Part shown: in pieces, positions 57,851 to 64,000 of the stretch
Numbering within the stretch: position 1 is the stretch's first letter
How the letters are laid out: each line of letters opens with the position of its first letter
NCBI RefSeq assembly: GCF_001949145.1
Contig: NW_019091561.1
Location: 91,685 to 155,684 of the forward strand
Source of the DNA: Acanthaster planci
Taxonomy: Eukaryota; Echinodermata; Asteroidea; Valvatida; Acanthasteridae
DNA length: 64,000 nt
Direction: 5' to 3'
The notes under the pieces: model-generated
What the model saw: only the letters and a program-made list of their open reading frames with translations
Database searches by the model: none
What the model was told of the DNA's origin: nothing
Position numbers and translations under genes: made by a program

Positions 57851-58640
57851 AGTATGACCCTACCTTAAAGCTTTATAACTAGAAAGGGAAGTGTTATAGA
57901 CAGCAATTGATATCATATGATGACAATGTCATCTGAAAACAAGTCACGTGACATTTGATGTGCATCCTTTAAAGACCTATATCTCACGAAGTATATGTTT
58001 CATTGAAAGGGAAGTGTTATAGATAAAATTGATGTGATGATGATGTCATGAGATAACAAGCCACGTGACTTTGAAGGTCCATTCTTTAAAGCCCTTTTAT
58101 CTCCCGAAGTACATGTCTCATCGGGTTGAAAGTTTGAACATAGCGGAAAAGGCATTCTTTTTGTCAAGGGCTTTTTATGGCATTTTTGCATTTTTGGAAA
58201 AAGACATTCTTTCGTGTTTTTTTTGAGGGGGGGGGCTTTTTCGCATTTTGCGAAAAAAGGCATTCTTTTTGTCAAGATTTTGTTTCCTCTTCTTCTTGTT
58301 CCCATTTCTTTGTAGACACTTTTTCTCCAGAGTGCTTAAGTCCCTTTGCAAGGGTCAATCTTCACCAAAGTTGCCTCAAAGCAAAGACCCTATGGCAAAG
58401 ATGTGCCACGAAGCATGAATTCATGATGACATCATCATCTGATTTTTTATTGAATTTTGAGTATTTATTTTTTCCCATATGTTTTGTACACGTTTTTCAA
58501 CAGCGGGCGTAGACTTTCTACAAGCAAAGACCATCAGCATAGATTAATGTAGAAGCATGACGCCACTTTGGCATCATAATTGGATTTTTTATTAAATTTT
58601 GAAGATTTAATTTCTCCCCTTGACTTTGTAGACTTTACAT
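57851..58640 (+). repeat. Composite repeat, module A then module B
   Basis: Two module A units (57870-58110) with gtcacgtgacatttg at about 57943 and atatctcacgaagtatatg. Module B follows at 58280-58640, with tttgcaagggtcaatcttcac and a catgatgacatcatcatctg phrase, close to the copy at 1560-1750. Confidence 0.75.
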
Positions 58641-60060
58641 ACAGTTTTGCTCTAGGGCTTACGCATGTCCGTTGCGCAATCAGCTGACTTGTGCAATTTC
58701 AGTACATTTTCATTGTCGCGCAGTCTTATTGCATGATTTCTAGATAATTTGGCTAGAGGGTTGTGAAAAAATTGTGCGGAATATTGATCAGGCCTTAACC
58801 AATTTTTATATTCAACACAAATCGTCCGTGCATGTATCGACCATCTGTGTGTGCTGTCTCGCGTCAACACATAGATTCGATCAGGACGATATTTTTGAGG
58901 GGCCCATGTGTTTTCTCACAGGACCTCTTGGAACTTCCTGGACCTGAAATTACACCGATTGAGTTCTTAACGGACTTTGCTTTATAATGAGAGGATTCCA
59001 AGGTAATCCCATTAAAGCTGAACCGAAACTAAATTCATGCACCAGCGACAGAAATTGCAGAAGAACTTCACACCAAATAGGCTTTTATAGGCATGATCAC
59101 AATGATCCATGAGCAATGGTGCACCCGGCCCTTCAGATACACGTTGTGCAGCGAGCAGCTGTGTTTAAAAGCTGGATGGATGAAGTGCTTGAACTGCTTC
59201 TTCTGGTAGGCAATGGTATACGTATTACAAAACATGCCCAATTGCAAGTTTTTGTCTGAACTTTCTGTGCTATGTAGCTCTGGACAGTGATGTTAAGAGA
59301 ATTGATTTAAATTAGCTCTGAATTCACACCATGACATATCCCGAGAAACTTGAACTCTACAAACGACCTTTTTTGAACATTTCGATATAGTCACCTTATG
59401 TCCAAATGATAAAAAGGCAATTAACATTGATTATGCAATTCCTATGTGTTCAGCGCAATCCAGTGATCAACTTGCACATATTTATAAGCTCCGTCCTGTG
59501 TACATTATTCAACTGTTTTAGTATGATGGATTTTATTCAAAGGCAAATCAAATCATGATGGAGCTCAATACATGTAGATGTACGTACATTTGCAAGTTTT
59601 GCAGTTGCACTGAACATAGGAATCGAACTGACTAAAGTCCCTCACGGTGCATACCGTATTTCATAACTATGCCCCACGGACAAACCATGTAATTAGGGGT
59701 TCACGGTACATGTGTAAATATCCAAAAATGTCTGCAGGTTGAATGTAGACCGACATGTATATACATGTCAATGTACCGTAAGCTGAGTAAGTACACAGAA
59801 TAGTTGAATTTCCCTATTTTGCTTTGTATTTGCTAAATATCAAGTCGATAGTAGCATGAACTTTATTAGTGTCTACGGGATGTGATATTTGGGGTCAACA
59901 GTTTATTAAAAGGTGGACGTGAAACAAGGGGTTTGGGTGACAGTCAAACTGTATTTTTGGTTTATTGCTCTCACTTCTCTTCATCAAAGTTAAATGGGAG
60001 TTTGAAGAAGGTGTAACTTAACATAATACAACACACAAAAGGCAAAGTTATAGAGAGGCA
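58641..60060. other. No gene firmly recognised
   Basis: A possible terminal exon at 58922-58987 is discussed as a finding. The remainder is AT-rich, with acatgtacgtac-type palindromes at 59570-59770. Confidence 0.4.
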
Positions 60061-61829
60061 AAGTTATATAAGAGTGTAACTAAACTACGGTTTGGCAGGA
60101 CCATTGGAAATGCAAGTAAGACGGAGTGGGTACGGTACATGTGTGTAGCATCGCACAGCTAGGCTACACTCATCAGGCCGGGCCTTGGTGGGAGCTGTCC
60201 CGGACCACCACGGTGACTAGCAAGGGCTGGATGGGGCCAGCGCCGGCATGTACCGACCGCACTGCCGCTCAGACCGCAATGTAATGAGTGCAATGATAAG
60301 GTCGCTGCACTATGTACCATTGGCACAGCGCAGAGACGGGGAGGATTGGGGCTAGTTAGCAAGACAAGGTTGGCGAGGGACACGGGGGTGTCTCGGATGT
60401 AGCGGTGATTGCTAGGACTCTCGCTAGTACCCTGGGCTAGTTCGTACCGCTCTCGCATCAGACCAAGCTAAGCTAGCTGGCCATTCACTTGGTTAAATTT
60501 CTTTACCATAAGAATGGTTACTATCGCACTTCTCTCGGAAAGGGTCCAACCGCCACACTACGTTAGGTTCCGCTCTCGCAAGAAGGGTTGGTCCGTCGCA
60601 CTGAGTGAGGGAAAATCTGGTCTAATTATAGGATTCTAGAGGCTTAGGAATTGAGCATCACTGAACATCTCAACCAATGAAAATCTTCTATCTCAAAGGT
60701 CACATGACTTCCTGTGAGAGTCGTGTGCAAGGATCTAAGTGTTGTGTGTAAAAAGGTAAAATACAGAATAAGAAGTCATGTGTACAAAGTGTAGAGCTGG
60801 GTGCGTGAAAGTGCTTACCCGGTCATCTGTGGCAAATGATTGACAGTTACAAAGTCTGAGGTTTCTGAACATTAGCATTTCAGGGAACCTTACCACACCT
60901 AACCACGCAGCCACGTGGAGGGGAATTTCGACATGCCAAAACTGAACAGAGAAAACACAAGGACGAAGGAGTGAAGGAACATGGGATGACGGCAGGGTAC
61001 AGCATGAATAACTTAATACAAAATTAGCAACTCTGCTACATGTCCATAATGCATAGCTGAGCTTAATAAGAGACCCTGAGAAATACAAGTACCGAGAACG
61101 AGTAAAACTAGGGGGCGCTAGAATTCCAAGATTTGCGGGTGTGCAACAGTATGTATACATGCAGGTGTTCTTTGTACTGCTGCTGGAGTGAAAGCTAGAG
61201 ATAAATCTATTCTCCGTGGTAGATCCAAGCATTGGAATTCAGCGTAACTGTAGTTATAAGAGGCACGGGTACCTACTGTGACACAAGAAAATGCACGACA
61301 AGGATGGTGTACCGTGTACTGGTCTGGTTCTTTTAATGGCGTTGCTGCATTGCGGGAAAAGAAGACCCTGAAAGATACAAAATAAAAGAAATATTAAGAA
61401 TATGCCCTGAAATAACCACGCACAATATGGACAAACTATCAGTTCAAATAATTATGTCAAAACAAACTGCTTGGGCAAATTGAGCTTAAACCTAAATACA
61501 AATACAAACTCTGGCAAAATCTGAAACATAAATCCGGTCCACTTTCTGTACACCTCTGTATTGGAAATTACCAATTTATAGCGAAGTCTACATTAAAAGA
61601 CACAAATAATCTCAATTCCTTCTATTACACAACTAATACACAAGGGAAAGCAAGGCACATGAGTTGTAATTGTGATCAGTCCTTTCAGGTGTGGGGAATC
61701 AGTCTCTATGGTTCACAGACTATGCTGGATCATTGTGATTTATGAGTTCACATCCTGTGGTTTAATAATAGGATCATTCATGTCATCGTGGTGTACAAGT
61801 TCTGTAGTTTACGTCTACTGACCCCATCA
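60061..61829. other. GC-richer unassigned DNA, possibly retroelement flank
   Basis: 60120-60620 is markedly CpG-rich. A minus frame at 60735-61232 (165 codons) has no domain that I recognise and a composition like noncoding DNA. The segment lies 3' of the truncated BEL/Pao pol on its own strand and could hold its 3' end or LTR, but I could not pair any repeat. Confidence 0.35.
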
Positions 61830-64000
61830 TGACCCCCAACTAATGGGGTCATCCCAGCTGCATCCATCAGGGCACAGTACTTGAAGGATGCGCTTTCCAG
61901 TCAGCAGCACAGGTGCCACCAGACAAATCGGGTCAAAAATCAAGTTGACAGTGGAGAGAATTCAACGACGAGAAAGTGGCTTATCCTGGAGTTGAACTAG
62001 AAAGTGGAAGGTGTCGGACTCAATAAGCCACTGTACTCCAAGGGTGCATTCCATCGGCAAGTTTTCCTAAAAGACATCAATATTCTGGATGTCCTTAGCA
62101 CGCTCAGAGGCTGGAATGCCATTCGATACGAACTTGTAGAGATGAAATCTCCCTTTCTTGCATATGTCTCTGCTGTCTTCAATCAGATTCAGAGCCTCAC
62201 CACGACTGGCAGCAGACTTCAGTCCATCGCCAACGTAGAAGTCCTTGATGAAGTTTGCAGCCTCCATTCCACAGATGTCTTCATAGGTATCAGCAACGTG
62301 CTTGAGTGCAAAGTTTGCACAACCTGGAGAGGAGGTTGCCCCCAAAAGGTGGACGGTCATACGGTCCTCTACTGGTGACTTCTCCAGCTTGCCGTTCTCC
62401 CACCATAAGAACCTCTGGAAATTCCGATGTTTTGCATCGACACCAACTTTGTGAAACATTCCCTCTATGTCGCATGTGAAGGCAACTGGTTCCGTATGGA
62501 ATCGGCATAGGACCCCGACAAGACTGTTAGTTAAATTGGGTCCCTGCAGCAAGAGGCGGTTGAGCACTTCACCTTCAAACTCTGCACTACAGTCAAAGAC
62601 TATTCTTATCTTTCCCGGCTTTCTTGGGTTATACACTCCATGATGGGGTATATACAAGACGGATCCATCTTCAAGGGAAAGCTCACTTTCTGGAACTCTT
62701 TCTGCAACTCTATCTGCAACTCTAATTGCATACCCCTTGTCTACAATGTCCTTCACGAAAGACATGTAGTCTTCTCTGTACTTGGGGTCGTTGATCATTC
62801 TTGCCTTCAGCTTGACAAGTCGTTTTTCAGCCATATTTCTGTTGTTTGGGAGCTTGATGTCATCCTTTCTTAATGGAAGGGGCATTTCAAAGTGTCCGTC
62901 ATTTCTCGTGTGGATTCCGTCAGTCATCTTCTGTAGGAATCGTCTATCTACGACGGATGTCTTCTCCTCAGATGCCCTCTCACTGAAGTCAAGCTCAAAC
63001 ATCTTCATAACGGTCATTGGACTTACTTCCTTCAATTCATTTCGGAATGCGAAGTGACACTGTCCTTCAGTAGTCATGGTTGAGAAGTTGCAATTGCGGT
63101 CATGGTCTTCGCTGCCACAGTGCATTATTCCGACAACACCCCATCCCAACAGAGTACGTATGGCATAGGGCTCTTCATCCTGTCCATGGACGTCTCTTGG
63201 TCGCAGGGCCTTGGTGCCTTGGTGGTTACAACCAATTAGAAGTCCAATCTCTGCACCCTTGAGATAGGGAGGTAGTTGCTTGGCCACTTCCCTTAGGTGC
63301 GGCCACTTCCGAACTGAATCAAATCGAGGTATTTGACTATGGCTTGCTTTGATGGATGGCCTTGAATACACCCCTGGTAGTGCTATCTCTGTGTTCTCAG
63401 TCAAGCCCTTCACAGTGAAACCATTCAGTTTCTTAGATGACACCATGCCTTTACCAAGTACAGTAGACATCTTCAGTTGTACTTCCTCACCAGTCACTCC
63501 AAGCTCGTCTAGCACAGAATCAGTAATGAAGCAGGAGTCCGCATGCTCATCCAGCATTGTTTTGTGGGTTGTCCTTGTGGTGTAGGAGCACAGGCACAAT
63601 GAGGGTGTGGGAATGAGTCTGCTGAACATCCCCGATCTCAGTACGATGTGCAGTGGACACCTCAATCTTTGTGGTTTTATCATTAAGGTGGTCCCTTGCT
63701 GCCTCGGGTTCTGTCACTATGTAGGAATCATCATGAGGGAGAGTTGGATGATTGAGCTTACATTTGGAACAGTGTTTCTCGTTCTTGCAGTCACGTTTCC
63801 TGTGGCCCCATCTTAGGCATCCCAGACACAGACCTCGTTTCTTGATGAAGTCCAGCCTGTCACTTAATTTCATGGCCTTGAAGCCACTACATGTTTCAAG
63901 ACTGTGCTCATTCTTGCAAAGTACACATGTCTTGTCATTTGATGTTTTGGGTAGGCCACTGTCATTAGGTGTGCTTCGCCACCCTCTACCTGAAAACTCC
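61830..64000 (-). pseudogene. BEL/Pao retrotransposon gag-pol, truncated
   Basis: Runs off the right edge. Gag-end zinc knuckles on the minus strand: CVLCKNEHSLETC (63900-63950) and CLGCLRWGHRKRDC with CSKCKLNHP (63547-63873). A frame break near 63555 leads to an A17-like protease, MLDEHADSCFITDSVLDELG. The long frame 62067-63683 then carries the RT: DDYMSF-like linker, GVYNPRKPGKIRIVFDCSA, LLQGPNLTNSLVGVL, CDIEGMFHKVGV, FLWWENGKL, LLGATSSPGCANFAL and FYVGDGLKSA. The family box is YVDD; here codon 62229-62231 gives Gly, so a catalytic Asp is lost. After a stop at 62064-62066 the frame continues to about 61830 (LSTVNLIFDPICLVAPVLLT). RNase H and integrase are absent. Confidence 0.9.

Noticed and set aside
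60735-61232. Minus-strand frame of 165 codons
   Set aside because: Composition rich in Ser, Cys and Phe with no domain; it looks like chance in GC-richer DNA beside a truncated retroelement.

Overview
This is a eukaryotic genomic window, most likely from a marine invertebrate animal. The evidence is spliced exons with GT-AG borders, a neuropeptide-processing enzyme gene, a 690-base assembly gap, frequent short ACATGTAC-type palindromes, and a very diverse load of animal transposons (Ty3/gypsy, BEL/Pao, DIRS, Polinton, Transib, THAP/PIF-type, hAT, LINE, SINE). I cannot fix the phylum from the sequence alone.

Only one host gene is convincing: a plus-strand gene for the peptidyl-alpha-hydroxyglycine alpha-amidating lyase (PAL) domain of PAM. 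Six exons are visible, at 18282-18408, 45796-45989, 46613-46726, 46818-47048, 56362-56565 and 57015-57136. Splice phases join consistently except where one exon is missing between 47048 and 56362, a stretch that contains the N-gap (55353-56042). The first visible intron is about 27.4 kb and holds most of the mobile DNA.

Layout. 1-2270: unassigned DNA and a first copy of a composite repeat. 2280-8500: a decayed minus-strand Ty3/gypsy element with gag, protease, RT, RNase H and integrase. 8607-10099: a plus-strand gag remnant followed by a polypurine tract and an LTR, with no pol. 11139-13583: a minus-strand THAP-DDE transposase with one intron. 14590-17110: composite repeats. 18480-19165: a CAACGTT-rich repeat. 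19163-27655: a minus-strand DIRS-type tyrosine-recombinase retroelement, split by a 4.66-kb Transib DNA transposon (21571-26232), itself split by a truncated LINE (23134-23815). 28900-35530: a Polinton/Maverick-like region with decayed PolB, a large inverted repeat and several tandem arrays. 36530-39026: a hAT-like transposase with a BED-like finger. 39465-45320: a macro-array of the composite repeat with a probable solo LTR. 45796-57136: the PAL exons, with a MIR-like SINE in one intron. 57850-58640: another composite repeat. 61830-64000: a minus-strand BEL/Pao retroelement running off the right edge.

The most noteworthy item is the Transib transposon. This is the superfamily from which the RAG1 recombinase of vertebrate adaptive immunity derives. 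This copy has 37-bp terminal inverted repeats that begin exactly with the RSS heptamer CACAGTG, a near-perfect 5-bp target-site duplication, and a transposase with RAG1-like landmarks but a first catalytic Asp changed to Asn. A second item is a roughly 146-bp tandem unit, spread over the window, in which copies repeatedly carry a CRE palindrome (TGACGTCA), an E-box palindrome (GTCACGTGAC) and an inverted CCAAT box.
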